The notes under the pieces: model-generated
What the model saw: only the letters and a program-made list of their open reading frames with translations
What the model was told of the DNA's origin: nothing
Database searches by the model: none
Assembly (NCBI GenBank): GCA_001464955.1
Contig: LNEM01000009.1
Span: 186,001-250,000 of the forward strand
Source: Rhizobiales bacterium Ga0077537
GTDB lineage: Bacteria; Pseudomonadota; Alphaproteobacteria; Rhizobiales; Hyphomicrobiaceae
Direction: 5' to 3'
DNA length: 64,000 nucleotides
Part shown: positions 19,275 through 28,033 of the stretch, in pieces
Position numbering within the stretch: the first letter of the stretch is position 1
How the letters are laid out: every line of letters begins with the position of its first letter
Program-made: the position numbers and the translations under genes

Positions 19275-19319
19275 CTTTGGGCGCCACGTGACTGGCCGGC
19301 AACGTCTGGACGCCCAAAG
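19275..19319. repeat. Inverted repeat in the gap before the DsbA-like gene
   Basis: A perfect 9-bp inverted repeat (CTTTGGGCG at 19275-19283, CGCCCAAAG at 19311-19319, 27-base loop) lies between the HEAT gene and the DsbA-like gene. The loop and its flank also carry GCCGGCAACG twice. It could end the upstream transcript or structure the downstream leader. Confidence 0.4.
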
Positions 19320-19345
19320 TGCCGGCAACGGAATTTGAGGCCAGC

Positions 19346-19999
19346 ATGTCCGTACCCCATTTCATCTACTTCGCCGATCCGATGTGCTCGTGGTGCTACG
19401 GCTTCGGGCCGGTCATGCAGCAGATCGCCGGGCATTTCGAAGGGCGCCTGCCGGTCCGGCTCGTGATGGGCGGGCTTCGCGCCGGCAACCGCGAGCCGAT
19501 GCGCGACAAGGATCGCGACTATATCCGGGGCGCCTGGAAGGCCGTTCACGAGGCCTCGGGGCTTCCATTCGACGAGGCGTTCTTCGATCGGGAGACGTTC
19601 ACCTACGACACGGAGCCGGCGTGCCGGGCCGTCGTCACGATGCGGCGGCTCGCGCCGGAGAAGGCGCTGGCGTTCAAGTCGCGCGTCTCGGCCGCATTCT
19701 ATGCCGAGAACCGCGATGTGACGGACGACGACGTGCTGGCCGATATCGGAGCCGAGGCGGGGCTCGATCGGGCGGCGTTCCGGGCGGAACTCGTCAGCGA
19801 GGATTGCCGCAACGAGACGTTCGGCGATTTCCTGATGGCCAAGCAATCCGGTGTCGAGGGGTTCCCGTTGCTGGCCGCCGGGACACAGGAGAGTGGTTAT
19901 GCGCTGGTGACGCAGGGGTTCCGGCCCATCGATGGGCTGATCGAGGCGGTCGAGGATTGGCTCGCGAAGGGTGCGCCGGTCACGGGAGCCTCGGCCTGA
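19346..19999 (+). CDS. DsbA/FrnE-family thioredoxin-fold protein
   Basis: This 217-aa protein has an N-terminal thioredoxin-fold active site CSWC (Cys14, Cys17) followed by YGFGPV. That matches the DsbA-like family that includes FrnE and 2-hydroxychromene-2-carboxylate isomerases. There is no signal peptide, so it is a cytoplasmic oxidoreductase or isomerase. GVEGFPLLAAG provides the cis-proline loop. The ATG at 19346 follows TTGAGG; an in-frame start 27 bases earlier has no ribosome site. Confidence 0.85.
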   Translation: MSVPHFIYFADPMCSWCYGFGPVMQQIAGHFEGRLPVRLVMGGLRAGNREPMRDKDRDYIRGAWKAVHEASGLPFDEAFFDRETFTYDTEPACRAVVTMRRLAPEKALAFKSRVSAAFYAENRDVTDDDVLADIGAEAGLDRAAFRAELVSEDCRNETFGDFLMAKQSGVEGFPLLAAGTQESGYALVTQGFRPIDGLIEAVEDWLAKGAPVTGASA

Positions 20000-20122
20000 C
20001 GTCCGTCATCCGAAGGCGTGTACAAACCGTAAGGACAAGGCCGGCCAGTGTTCGACAGCGCTCCGGATCAGCGCTAGCGTCCGGCGACCGCCGGAGCCCC
20101 TCACCATGCCGTTGATCGCCCC

Positions 20123-22129
20123 ATGACTGACGAGCCGTCCCTCGAGAGCCGATACCGGGTCGCGGTCGAAGCCGCGGACATCGGGATCTGGACGTGGTCA
20201 CGCGCCAGCGGCCGCATCGCGTGGGATGCGACGGCGCGACGGATCATGGGGCTCGGGGAGGACGCGAGGTACGACCTCCTCGATCTCGAGGCGCTGGTGG
20301 TCGCAGAAGACCGGACCATCGTGCGCGATGCGCTCTCGGGAGCCATGGCCACCGGCAGCGACGGCACGATCGATTTCCAGGCCCGGATCGACCGCATGGG
20401 GGCGCCGCACTGGGTCGCCGTCTACGGGCATCTCGAAGCCGTCGGCGGCGCCGTCGAGCGGGTTTGCGGTGCCGTGCGCGACGTCAGCGAGAGCCGGCTT
20501 GCCGAGATCGAGACCGATCGCAGCGAGGCGCGGCTCGCGGCCATCGTGTCGATCGCCGCCGATGCCATCATCTCGGTCGACGGGGCGCATCGGATCAGGC
20601 TTTTCAACGGCGGGGCCGAGGCGATCTTCGGCTACGGGGCAGACGAAATCGTCGGGCAGCCGCTCGGGACATTGCTCCCCGAGCGTCTCCGCACTGGGCA
20701 CGACGCCCACATGAAGATGTTCGGTGCGACCGGCAACGTGGGGCGGGCCATGGGGGAGCGCAGCGAGATCTTTGCATTGCGCAAGAGCGGCGAGGAGTTC
20801 GCGGCCGAAGCGTCGATCTCGCACATCACGATCGACGGAGAGAGCATCTTCACGGTGGTGCTTCGCGACGTTTCGGAGCGCAAGCGCGTGCTCGACATGC
20901 TGGCGCTGAGCCGGGACGAACTCGAGCGGCGTGTCGCCGAGCGCACGGCCGAGCTGAAGGCGGAGATGGAGCGGCGGGAGGAGACGCAGGCGCAACTCGT
21001 CCGGACGCAGCGCATGGAAGCCTTCGGCCAGTTGACCGGAGGGATCGCGCACGACTTCAACAATCTGCTGACCGTGATCACCGGGAACCTCGAGTTGCTC
21101 GAGATGCGGCTCGAGGACGAGCGCTCGAGAGGCCTCCTGAAGCGCGCGAGCGAGGCCGCGGAGATGGGCGCGCGGCTGACGTCCCGGCTGCTCACGTTCT
21201 CGCGGCGGCGGCAGTTCTCACCGGCGCCGCTCAATCTCAATGAGCAGGTCATGGGCATGGTCGATCTCCTGCGCCGTACGCTCGGCGAGGACATCGATCT
21301 CAATGCGCGTCTGGCGCCGAAGCTCTGGACCGTCCGGGCCGATCCGAGCGAGATCGAGAACGCCGTGCTCAATCTCGCGATCAATGCGCGGGACGCCATG
21401 CCGCGTGGCGGACGGCTGGTGCTCGAGACGGCGAACGTCGTGGTCGAGGGCGGCGAGGTCGGCGCCATCGAGCGGCTGGAGGCGGGGTGCTATGTCAGGC
21501 TGTCGGTGTCCGATACCGGAACCGGCATGACGCCCGAGATCGTCGGCCACGCCTTCGAGCCGTTCTTCACCACCAAGCAGCCCGGAAAGGGGACGGGCCT
21601 CGGGCTCAGCACCATCTACGGGTTCGCCGAGCAGAGCGGCGGGACGGCGACGATCTACAGCGAGGTGGGCATCGGGACGACGGTGAACCTCTACCTGCCG
21701 CAGGTCGACGACGAGGTCACGGCCGAGGTGCGCGACCTCAATGCAGAGCTGCCCATGGGGCGTGGCGAGACCGTCCTGCTGGTCGAGGACAATCCCGACG
21801 TGCGCGACGTGACGCAGAAGCGGCTTGCGGCGCTGGGCTACGTGGTGGTCGAGGCCGTCAACGGGCCGGACGCGCTGGGCCGGATGGCAGAACTCGGGCA
21901 CGTCGATCTCGTCTTCAGTGACGTGATCATGAGCGGGGGGCTGTCGGGCTTCGACGTGGCGCGGGAAATCCGCACGCGCTGGCCGGCGACGCGGCTGTTG
22001 CTGGCGTCCGGCTATCCCGACGACATGCTGAGGCTGCAGGAGATACAGATCCCGGAGCTTCGGATCCTGCGCAAGCCCTATAGCCGCGCCGAGCTGGCGC
22101 GCGTCATGCGGGAGGTTCTGGGCGGCTGA
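20123..22129 (+). CDS. Soluble hybrid sensor histidine kinase (PAS-PAS-HisKA-HATPase-REC)
   Basis: This 668-aa cytoplasmic hybrid kinase has no membrane segment. Two PAS domains (about 10-120 and 135-250) precede a coiled coil. The HisKA box GGIAHDFNNLL carries the phospho-accepting His310. The ATPase domain has the N box NLAINARDAM, the G1 box DTGTGM and the G2 box GKGTGLGLS. A C-terminal receiver domain (about 548-668) has phospho-acceptor Asp600 in FSDVIM and the conserved Lys in LRKPYSR. PAS suggests redox, light or small-ligand sensing. No separate response regulator is adjacent, so phosphotransfer probably goes to a distant protein. Confidence 0.93.
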   Translation: MTDEPSLESRYRVAVEAADIGIWTWSRASGRIAWDATARRIMGLGEDARYDLLDLEALVVAEDRTIVRDALSGAMATGSDGTIDFQARIDRMGAPHWVAVYGHLEAVGGAVERVCGAVRDVSESRLAEIETDRSEARLAAIVSIAADAIISVDGAHRIRLFNGGAEAIFGYGADEIVGQPLGTLLPERLRTGHDAHMKMFGATGNVGRAMGERSEIFALRKSGEEFAAEASISHITIDGESIFTVVLRDVSERKRVLDMLALSRDELERRVAERTAELKAEMERREETQAQLVRTQRMEAFGQLTGGIAHDFNNLLTVITGNLELLEMRLEDERSRGLLKRASEAAEMGARLTSRLLTFSRRRQFSPAPLNLNEQVMGMVDLLRRTLGEDIDLNARLAPKLWTVRADPSEIENAVLNLAINARDAMPRGGRLVLETANVVVEGGEVGAIERLEAGCYVRLSVSDTGTGMTPEIVGHAFEPFFTTKQPGKGTGLGLSTIYGFAEQSGGTATIYSEVGIGTTVNLYLPQVDDEVTAEVRDLNAELPMGRGETVLLVEDNPDVRDVTQKRLAALGYVVVEAVNGPDALGRMAELGHVDLVFSDVIMSGGLSGFDVAREIRTRWPATRLLLASGYPDDMLRLQEIQIPELRILRKPYSRAELARVMREVLGG

Positions 22130-22136
22130 TGCCGGA

Positions 22137-22167
22137 GGCTCGCGGCCGGGGAAACAGGCCGCGAGCC
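22137..22167. terminator. Hairpin terminator between kinase and SDR genes
   Basis: An 11-bp perfect stem (22137-22147 with 22157-22167, 9-base loop) fills the gap between two convergent genes. There is no T-tract. Its position and strength make it a likely bidirectional terminator. Confidence 0.55.
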
Positions 22168-22178
22168 AGCGCCACCGC

Positions 22179-22928
22179 TCAGAGCATCTGGCCGCCGTCG
22201 ACCATCAGCGTCTGGCCCGTCACCCAGCCCGCGAGATCGCTCGCGAGGAACGCCGCCACGTTCGCGATCTCTTCGGGCTTGCCCATGCGGCCCCAGGGGA
22301 TCGACTTCAGGGTGCCGTTGTAGAGCGTCGGGTTCTCGGTCTTGCGCTGCTCCCAGATGCCGCCGGGGAACTCGATCGAGCCGGGGGCGATGGCGTTGAC
22401 GCGGATGCGCTTCGGGGCAAGCGCGAGGGCCTGACTCGCCGTGTAGTTGTTGATGGCGGCCTTGACGGCGGCGTAGGGCGCGCTCCGCACCGACGCCCCG
22501 AAACCCGAGATGGACGAGATGTTGATGATGACGCCACCGCCGGCCGTCTCCATGAACGGGATCGCGGCGTGGGACGCCCGGACCGTCGCCATGACGTCGA
22601 TGTTGAGGCCCGCCGCCCAGCCTGCCTCGTCGTCGGCGTGGCCGAAGCCGGAGGCGTTGTTGACGAGAACGTCGATGCCGCCGAGCGCGGCGCCGGCAGC
22701 GGCCACGTAGCCCTTTACGGCCGGGCCATCGGAGAGGTCGCAGGGTGCGGAGTGGACCTTGCCGCCATGCTTCGCAAGGGAGGCTGCTGCCGCGTCGAGA
22801 CCCGCCTTGCCCCGGGCGCAAATGGAGACAGCTGCCCCGTTGGCGGCGAAGGTCTCGGCAATCGCCCTGCCGATACCCCGGCTGCCGCCGCAGACGACGA
22901 CGCGCTTGCCCTTGAAGTCGAAGTTCAT
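22179..22928 (-). CDS. SDR family oxidoreductase
   Basis: This 249-aa classical short-chain dehydrogenase has the cofactor loop GGSRGIGRA (about residues 14-22), NNASG at the structural Asn motif, the catalytic Ser in INISSISG and the YxxxK pair in YAAVKAA. PGSIEFPGG follows the active site as usual. It should interconvert an alcohol or hydroxyacyl with a ketone using NAD(P)H. It is divergent from the alginate-lyase-family gene. The substrate is unknown. Confidence 0.93.
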   Translation of the reverse strand: MNFDFKGKRVVVCGGSRGIGRAIAETFAANGAAVSICARGKAGLDAAAASLAKHGGKVHSAPCDLSDGPAVKGYVAAAGAALGGIDVLVNNASGFGHADDEAGWAAGLNIDVMATVRASHAAIPFMETAGGGVIINISSISGFGASVRSAPYAAVKAAINNYTASQALALAPKRIRVNAIAPGSIEFPGGIWEQRKTENPTLYNGTLKSIPWGRMGKPEEIANVAAFLASDLAGWVTGQTLMVDGGQML

Positions 22929-23068
22929 GACTGGTTCCTCTCTGACAGATTGCTCGATACGTGGGGGATGGCGCGAACGTTGGCATTGCGGACGTGGTAC
23001 CGCAACGGATCATTAGGACGGGCATGCGAGCGTTCCGGTTTCGGTGCCCAACAGCGGAGGGTTCGCAC

Positions 23069-24070
23069 ATGTCCGGCAGACGCGCCCGTGTCGTCGGTGC
23101 CGCCGCGGTGGCCCTCGGTGTCTTTGGCGGTGGCCTCGAAGTTGTCGCCGCTCCCCAGTGCGCATCACCGCCGCCGCCCGTACGCGACATCGCTTTGCCG
23201 CGCTTCTACAACGATGCGGCGGGCAGCGCCGTCGACAAGGATCTTGCGGCGGCCCACAAGGCGGCTGTCGCGCCGCTCACGGACTTCCTGCGGCGCGTGG
23301 TGGCCGACACCGACAAGGCGCTGGCGCGGCGGGATGCGGCGCTGGCCGCGTGTCCGCTCTCGTGGATCGCGACGTGGGCCAAGGGCGAGGCCTGGCTCGG
23401 GGCCATGCACACCAAGCAGGCCGAGTATCAGCGCAAGTGGGATCATGCCGGCATTGCGCTCGCGTATCTCAAGCTCAAGCCCTACGCGACAAAGGCGCAG
23501 CAGGCGGTCATCGAGGCGTGGCTGATCCGGTTCGCCGACGTGGTGGCGGCGTTCCAGAACGGAGATGGGCGCAAGCGGAACAACCACGTCTACTGGATGG
23601 GGCTCGGGCAGGCGGCGACGGCGTTGGCGACGGGGAGCGAGCGGCACTGGGCGGCGGCGCGTGCCGTTGCGCAGGAAGCCGCCGGGCAGATCGGGCGCGA
23701 CGGTACGCTGCCGCTCGAACTCGAACGAGGGGCGCGTGCTCTCCACTATCACACGTTCGGGGTGACACCGCTGGTGGTCATGGCGGAACTGGCGGCCGGG
23801 CGTGGCGAGGACTGGTACGGCTTGCGGGGTGGCGCGCTGCATCGCCTGGTTGCGGCGAGCATCGGGGGGCTCGCCGACCCGTCACGGTTCGACGCACTGG
23901 CCGGTGTCCGCCAGGAGCGCCCGCCCGGGACCGGCGCCGGTTGGCTCGCGCTCTACACCCATCGCTTCGGCGCGCCGCCGGACGCGGGCTCCGTCGAAGT
24001 CCCCACCAAGCATCGCTGGCTCGGGGGCGACGTCAGGCATCTTCCCGTAGAGGCCCGACGCCGGAGCTGA
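23069..24070 (+). CDS. Secreted alginate-lyase-family (PL5-like) protein
   Basis: This 333-aa protein starts with a signal peptide (about residues 1-28, basic then ALGVFGGGLEVVAA). The mature part is an all-helical barrel resembling AlgL mannuronate lyases. RNNHVYWMGL (His173) matches the AlgL NNHxYW active-site motif. DGTLPLELERGARALHYHTF supplies the Arg and Tyr227 region. PL5 enzymes cleave polymannuronate by beta-elimination in the periplasm. The ATG at 23069 follows GGAGG and begins the signal peptide; an earlier in-frame start does not. No alginate synthesis genes are nearby, so the real substrate may be another uronate polymer. Confidence 0.8.
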   Translation: MSGRRARVVGAAAVALGVFGGGLEVVAAPQCASPPPPVRDIALPRFYNDAAGSAVDKDLAAAHKAAVAPLTDFLRRVVADTDKALARRDAALAACPLSWIATWAKGEAWLGAMHTKQAEYQRKWDHAGIALAYLKLKPYATKAQQAVIEAWLIRFADVVAAFQNGDGRKRNNHVYWMGLGQAATALATGSERHWAAARAVAQEAAGQIGRDGTLPLELERGARALHYHTFGVTPLVVMAELAAGRGEDWYGLRGGALHRLVAASIGGLADPSRFDALAGVRQERPPGTGAGWLALYTHRFGAPPDAGSVEVPTKHRWLGGDVRHLPVEARRRS

Positions 24071-24175
24071 CCGGCGCGGCCGATCGGCTCCCGGCGCGCG
24101 TTCGTCTGGTCAACCCGTGCCGGCCCACTATAGTGCCGCCCCGAACGAGGATGTGCCTCGCGAAGGAGTCAGACG

Positions 24176-25303
24176 ATGAAGGTCAAGGGCGCGGTTCTCT
24201 ATCAGCAGGGTCTGCCGAGGCCCTATGCAACCAGTCGGCCGCTGCACATCGAAACGCTGGATCTCGAAGGGCCGCGGGCGGGCGAGGTGCTGGTCAAGGT
24301 GCGTTCGGCCGGCCTCTGCCACTCCGACCTCTCGACCATCGAAGGCGCGCGGCCGCGTCCGCTGCCGACGGTGATCGGCCACGAAGGCGCGGGCGAGATC
24401 GCGGAGGTCGGCGCGGGGGTGACGGATCTCGCTCCCGGCGACCACGTGGTCTTCATCTTCGCGCCGAGCTGCGGCGGGTGTCGGCAGTGCATCAGCGGGC
24501 GACCGAACCTGTGCACGACCTTCAACGCCGCCAAGCAGAAAGGTGATCTCGCGACCGGCGGGCGGCGCCTCAAGCTGAAGGGGCAGGACGTCGCGCACTA
24601 CGCCGGGCTCTCGTGCTTTGCGGAGTATGCCGTGGTGCCGCGCAACTCGGTGCAGCGGATCGCCGCCGACGTGCCGTTCGCGGATGCAGCCCTCTTCGGA
24701 TGCGCGGTGGTGACAGGCGTCGGCGCGGCGGTCAACACGGCCGAGACGAAGGCCGGCGACGTGGTGGCGGTAGTCGGTCTCGGCGGCGTCGGGCTTTCGT
24801 GTCTGCTCGGTGCGATCGTCGCGGGCGCCGGGCGCGTGATCGCGATCGACGTCCACGACGACAAGCTGGCGCTGGCGCGGCAGCTCGGTGCCACGGACAC
24901 CTTCAATGCGCGCGATGCCGATTGCGTGCAGCAGGTACTGGCGGCGACGGACGGCGGCGTCGATGCGGCGTTCGAGATGGCGGGGACCGTGAAGGCGATG
25001 GAACTCGCCTACAAGATCACGGTGCGCGGCGGCAAGACGGTGTCGGCGGGGCTCTCTCCGGCAGCGGCGCAGCTGACGTTGCCGCACTACCAGATGGTGC
25101 AGGATGGTCGGCAGGTGCTCGGCAGCTACATGGGCGGCTGCGTCATCGCCCGCGACGTGCCGCGATACATCCAGCTCTACAAGGACCGGAAGCTCCCGGT
25201 CGACCGGCTGCTCAGTGCGCGCATCGGGCTCGACGACGTCAACGAGGGCTTCGACCGGCTGGCCGATGCCCAGGTCGTCCGGCAGGTGATCCTGTTCGAT
25301 TGA
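24176..25303 (+). CDS. Zinc-dependent alcohol dehydrogenase
   Basis: This 375-aa medium-chain dehydrogenase oxidises an alcohol with NAD. Catalytic zinc ligands lie in AGLCHSDL and GHEGAG. The structural-zinc cysteines are in CGGCRQC then RPNLC. The nucleotide-binding loop is GLGGVGL. The C-terminus ends as the family does (LDDVNEGFDRLADAQVVRQV). AAGGAG precedes the ATG. It is paralogous to the truncated gene at the left edge of the window. It follows the alginate-lyase-family gene by 105 bases on the same strand, which may or may not be meaningful. Confidence 0.93.
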   Translation: MKVKGAVLYQQGLPRPYATSRPLHIETLDLEGPRAGEVLVKVRSAGLCHSDLSTIEGARPRPLPTVIGHEGAGEIAEVGAGVTDLAPGDHVVFIFAPSCGGCRQCISGRPNLCTTFNAAKQKGDLATGGRRLKLKGQDVAHYAGLSCFAEYAVVPRNSVQRIAADVPFADAALFGCAVVTGVGAAVNTAETKAGDVVAVVGLGGVGLSCLLGAIVAGAGRVIAIDVHDDKLALARQLGATDTFNARDADCVQQVLAATDGGVDAAFEMAGTVKAMELAYKITVRGGKTVSAGLSPAAAQLTLPHYQMVQDGRQVLGSYMGGCVIARDVPRYIQLYKDRKLPVDRLLSARIGLDDVNEGFDRLADAQVVRQVILFD

Positions 25304-25312
25304 TCGTGGCGG

Positions 25313-25342
25313 CGGCCGGTGACCAACGATGATCACCGGCCG
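25313..25342. terminator. Hairpin terminator between alcohol dehydrogenase and coiled-coil genes
   Basis: A 10-bp perfect stem (25313-25322 with 25333-25342, 10-base loop) lies between two convergent stops. TTCAAG follows on the plus side. It is a likely bidirectional terminator. Confidence 0.55.
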
Positions 25343-25347
25343 GCCGT

Positions 25348-27729
25348 TCAAGCCTGCATGCGCTTTCGTTCACGCGCTTCCTTGATGTTCTGCTGCATGC
25401 GACCGGCCTTGAGGTCGGTCTCACGGTTGGCGCGCAGTACGCTGTCGGTGCCGAAGAGCCAATACCAGAAGCCGTCCTGGCGGGGCGCCAGCGCATAGTC
25501 ATCGGCCTTCACGGACGAGGCGTCCGACACCTTCGTCGTGGCGGCGCCGCTCGGATGGCTGCCGTTGACGCCGCCTGTGGAGGTGGCCATTCCAGTCGTT
25601 GTGGCGACTTCGATCGGCTTGTGGGCGAGCGCAGTGGGCTCCTGCAGCGTCAGTGTCTGCAGCTTGTCGAGCCGGGACGTCACGGTGCCGAAGTTGGTCT
25701 GGCTTTCGGTCCGCCAGTCGTTGACGGCCGAGTTGAGCGTTGTCTGGCTCTGGCCGAGCTGCTTGATCTCGCCGTAGATGAAATCGAAATCCTGATCGCG
25801 GCCGCGGAGGGCTTCTTCCGTGACGACGGCCTCGGCGCGGATGCGTTCGTCGAGCTGGCCCAGCTTCACGACGATGTCGGCCAGCGTCGCCTGCATGGTC
25901 TCGACCTTGGTCGTCGTCATGGCCTCGAGGCCGCGCAGGCGGTCGTCGAGGGGCGACATCAGGGGCGAGACGTCGATGTCCGTCGACTGCAATGGGCGGC
26001 TTTCCAGGATGTGGAGGCGTTCGGCGATCTGGGCGGTCGCGCTCAGCGTCTGGTTGCCGCGCGTATCCACGACGCGTTCGATGGAGGCAAGGCGCTCGTC
26101 GAGCAGCAGCAGAGCTTCGCCATCGTTGCCGGATTGCTCGCCGAGCCGGCGCTCGACGGTCTGGAGCCGGTCCGCAATCTGGGCGACGGACGACGCGGCC
26201 TCGCCGAACCCCGAGCGTACCGCCCGTTCGAGGCCGCCGACGCGGTCGACGAACTCGCGGATAGAGGCCGAATCCTCTGTCCCGGGAGATGCGAGATAGG
26301 TCTCGATCGACGACAGTCGCTCGGCGAGGTCGGTGCGGAGGCGTTCGTGCTGGGACCCCGTCGCCTCGACGAGACGGCCGAGGCCGGCCAGTTTGTCGGC
26401 AAAGTCTGGCGACGCGCCAGACGGGCTCGCCAGCATGGTTTCGAAGCGGTGCTCGATGCCGGCGAGACGGAGTTCCACGGTTTCCGCGATGCGAGCCGGC
26501 TCGTTCTCGGCCAGACGCGCCTCGAAGCCCGAGAGGCGCTGCGCGATGGCATTGAGGCTGCGCGCGCTGTCGGCGAGAGAGGATTGAATCGTCTTTTCCA
26601 GCGTGACGAGGCGCTCGGCGACCATTGCGTTCGCGGTCTCCTCACGCGGAGATGTCAGGGCCTGCTCGAGCGTGGCGAGCCGCTGGCCGAGATGCGCCCA
26701 GTTGCGCGCACCCTCGCCGAGACCGCTGTGGACCGCCTTCTCGAGGGTCGTCATGCGGTCGGCGACGGTGCTGTCCAGGGGGCGCTCGCGCGCGTCGGAG
26801 AGGCTCGTCTCGAGGCTGGCGAGGCGCTGTGCGAGGTCGCGCGAGCCACGCGTCAGCTCGGCAAGGCTCAGCTGCAACGACTTCTCGATCTGCTGCATGC
26901 GTGCCGGCTCGGCGCGGTTGTGCACCATTCGCTCGAGGCCTTCGAGCCGTTGGCCGAGATCACTTCGGAACGCCGCGCCGTCACCGCGCTGGGCGACGAC
27001 GTCGCGCTGGATGTCGCGGACGAGATCCATCAGCAACTTCCGCTCGGCCGAGAACTCCTGCTGCATGATCCGGATGCTGTCCTCGATGCCGAGAATGCGG
27101 CTCGGGACGACGTCGACGGGCTGGAGATCGCGGCCGCGATGAGGCGGTTCCACCGGAGCGAAGTCGCGAAGGCGGCCCCAGTCGGCGCGCTGCCAGTCCG
27201 GGGTCAGGCGACGCAGAAGCAGGACGACCGGGAGGTCGCGGGGATACTGCAGCAGCACCCAAAGAACGTCCTCGACACCGGCGGCGGCGCCCCGGCGATG
27301 AGCAATGTCGGAAGCTTTGCGCAGCACATCCTCGAAATCACCGGAGCGGCGCGGCGAGAGCGCATCACCGGCGTTGGCGGCCGGCAATTCGCTGGCGATG
27401 AGGGCGGCGCTCTCGCGGCGGAGCTGGCCTTCGCGGACGTTGCGCGCCTCGAGCACGCGGGCGGCGGCGTCGACGCGGGTCAGTGCATTCACGAGATGCT
27501 CGAGGTCGACCTCGGCGGCGCCGTTGGCCTGGGCCACGTCGAAGGCGTAGTTGCAGCACGCGAGCAAGACCTCGTCGACCCAGAGGGGTTCGGGCGCGGC
27601 TGTCGGGTAGACCGGTGTCCGCGTCCAGCGGCCGTTCATGGCTGGCTGGTCGTAGTCGGCCGGATAGGGCTCGCGGGGCATGCGCGCATGCGGCACGCGG
27701 AGGTCGAGATCGTCACCCTTGTACTGCAT
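25348..27729 (-). CDS. Large coiled-coil protein with Clp-N-like helical head
   Basis: I do not recognise this 793-aa family (numbering here from the ATG at 27729). A disordered N-terminus (1-48) is followed by two helical units, about residues 53-115 and 130-177. DVAQANGAAEVDLEHLVNAL and DIAHRRGAAAGVEDVLWVLL in them resemble the paired repeats of the Clp/Hsp100 N-domain. From about 215 to 640 it is a long helical coil made of recurrent RLxxLE units (QRLEGLE, QRLASLE, ERLVTLE, ERLSSIE, DRLQTVE, ERLASIE). A Ser/Thr-rich linker leads to a short C-terminal block, FWYWLFGTDSVLRANRE. There is no ATPase motif, signal peptide or membrane helix. GGGGAG eight bases before 27729 decides the start over a GTG at 27738. 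Confidence 0.75.
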   Translation of the reverse strand: MQYKGDDLDLRVPHARMPREPYPADYDQPAMNGRWTRTPVYPTAAPEPLWVDEVLLACCNYAFDVAQANGAAEVDLEHLVNALTRVDAAARVLEARNVREGQLRRESAALIASELPAANAGDALSPRRSGDFEDVLRKASDIAHRRGAAAGVEDVLWVLLQYPRDLPVVLLLRRLTPDWQRADWGRLRDFAPVEPPHRGRDLQPVDVVPSRILGIEDSIRIMQQEFSAERKLLMDLVRDIQRDVVAQRGDGAAFRSDLGQRLEGLERMVHNRAEPARMQQIEKSLQLSLAELTRGSRDLAQRLASLETSLSDARERPLDSTVADRMTTLEKAVHSGLGEGARNWAHLGQRLATLEQALTSPREETANAMVAERLVTLEKTIQSSLADSARSLNAIAQRLSGFEARLAENEPARIAETVELRLAGIEHRFETMLASPSGASPDFADKLAGLGRLVEATGSQHERLRTDLAERLSSIETYLASPGTEDSASIREFVDRVGGLERAVRSGFGEAASSVAQIADRLQTVERRLGEQSGNDGEALLLLDERLASIERVVDTRGNQTLSATAQIAERLHILESRPLQSTDIDVSPLMSPLDDRLRGLEAMTTTKVETMQATLADIVVKLGQLDERIRAEAVVTEEALRGRDQDFDFIYGEIKQLGQSQTTLNSAVNDWRTESQTNFGTVTSRLDKLQTLTLQEPTALAHKPIEVATTTGMATSTGGVNGSHPSGAATTKVSDASSVKADDYALAPRQDGFWYWLFGTDSVLRANRETDLKAGRMQQNIKEARERKRMQA

Positions 27730-28033
27730 CGTCGTCACTCCCCAGCGCGCCGTCGGGGCGCTGCAACTTGAAAACGCTCAATCCTGCCGTCACGTCCGGT
27801 TGCGCGGTCTCGCTCTCGGCCCTGCGGCCCAGTCCCGGTGGCGCGGGGCCTGTCGCTCGTGCGAGGCAACATCCCGCGGGCCCACACCCGGGTCGTCAAT
27901 GGTCCGCCGTATTCGGCACACGGACGGCTCATCTCGTATCCCGACTTCTACAATAGCCGCCTCCTGCGACGATTTCGAGGCCTGTGACGCTAACGACGTT
28001 ACCTCCGTCAATGGGTTAGCGCTGCCGGCGGTG
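27730..28033. other. Intergenic region with imperfect palindromes upstream of the coiled-coil gene
   Basis: About 300 bases without a gene lie between the SRAP stop and the coiled-coil start, both on the minus strand. CGCTAAC (27988-27994) and GTTAGCG (28015-28021) form a 7-bp inverted repeat around a smaller palindrome TAACGACGTTA (27991-28001). On the minus strand TTGACG occurs inside it. This could be a terminator for the SRAP gene or a promoter/operator for the coiled-coil gene. I cannot decide between them. Confidence 0.3.

Noticed and set aside
20123-22129. CckA, the CtrA-pathway hybrid kinase
   Set aside because: The domain order is similar, but there are no N-terminal membrane helices, so I call it only a soluble hybrid histidine kinase.
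25555-27771. Long open frame (738 codons) on the plus strand across the coiled-coil gene
   Set aside because: It is antisense to a protein with clear coiled-coil periodicity and a good ribosome site. Its own translation shows no family pattern and is typical of GC-rich shadow frames.
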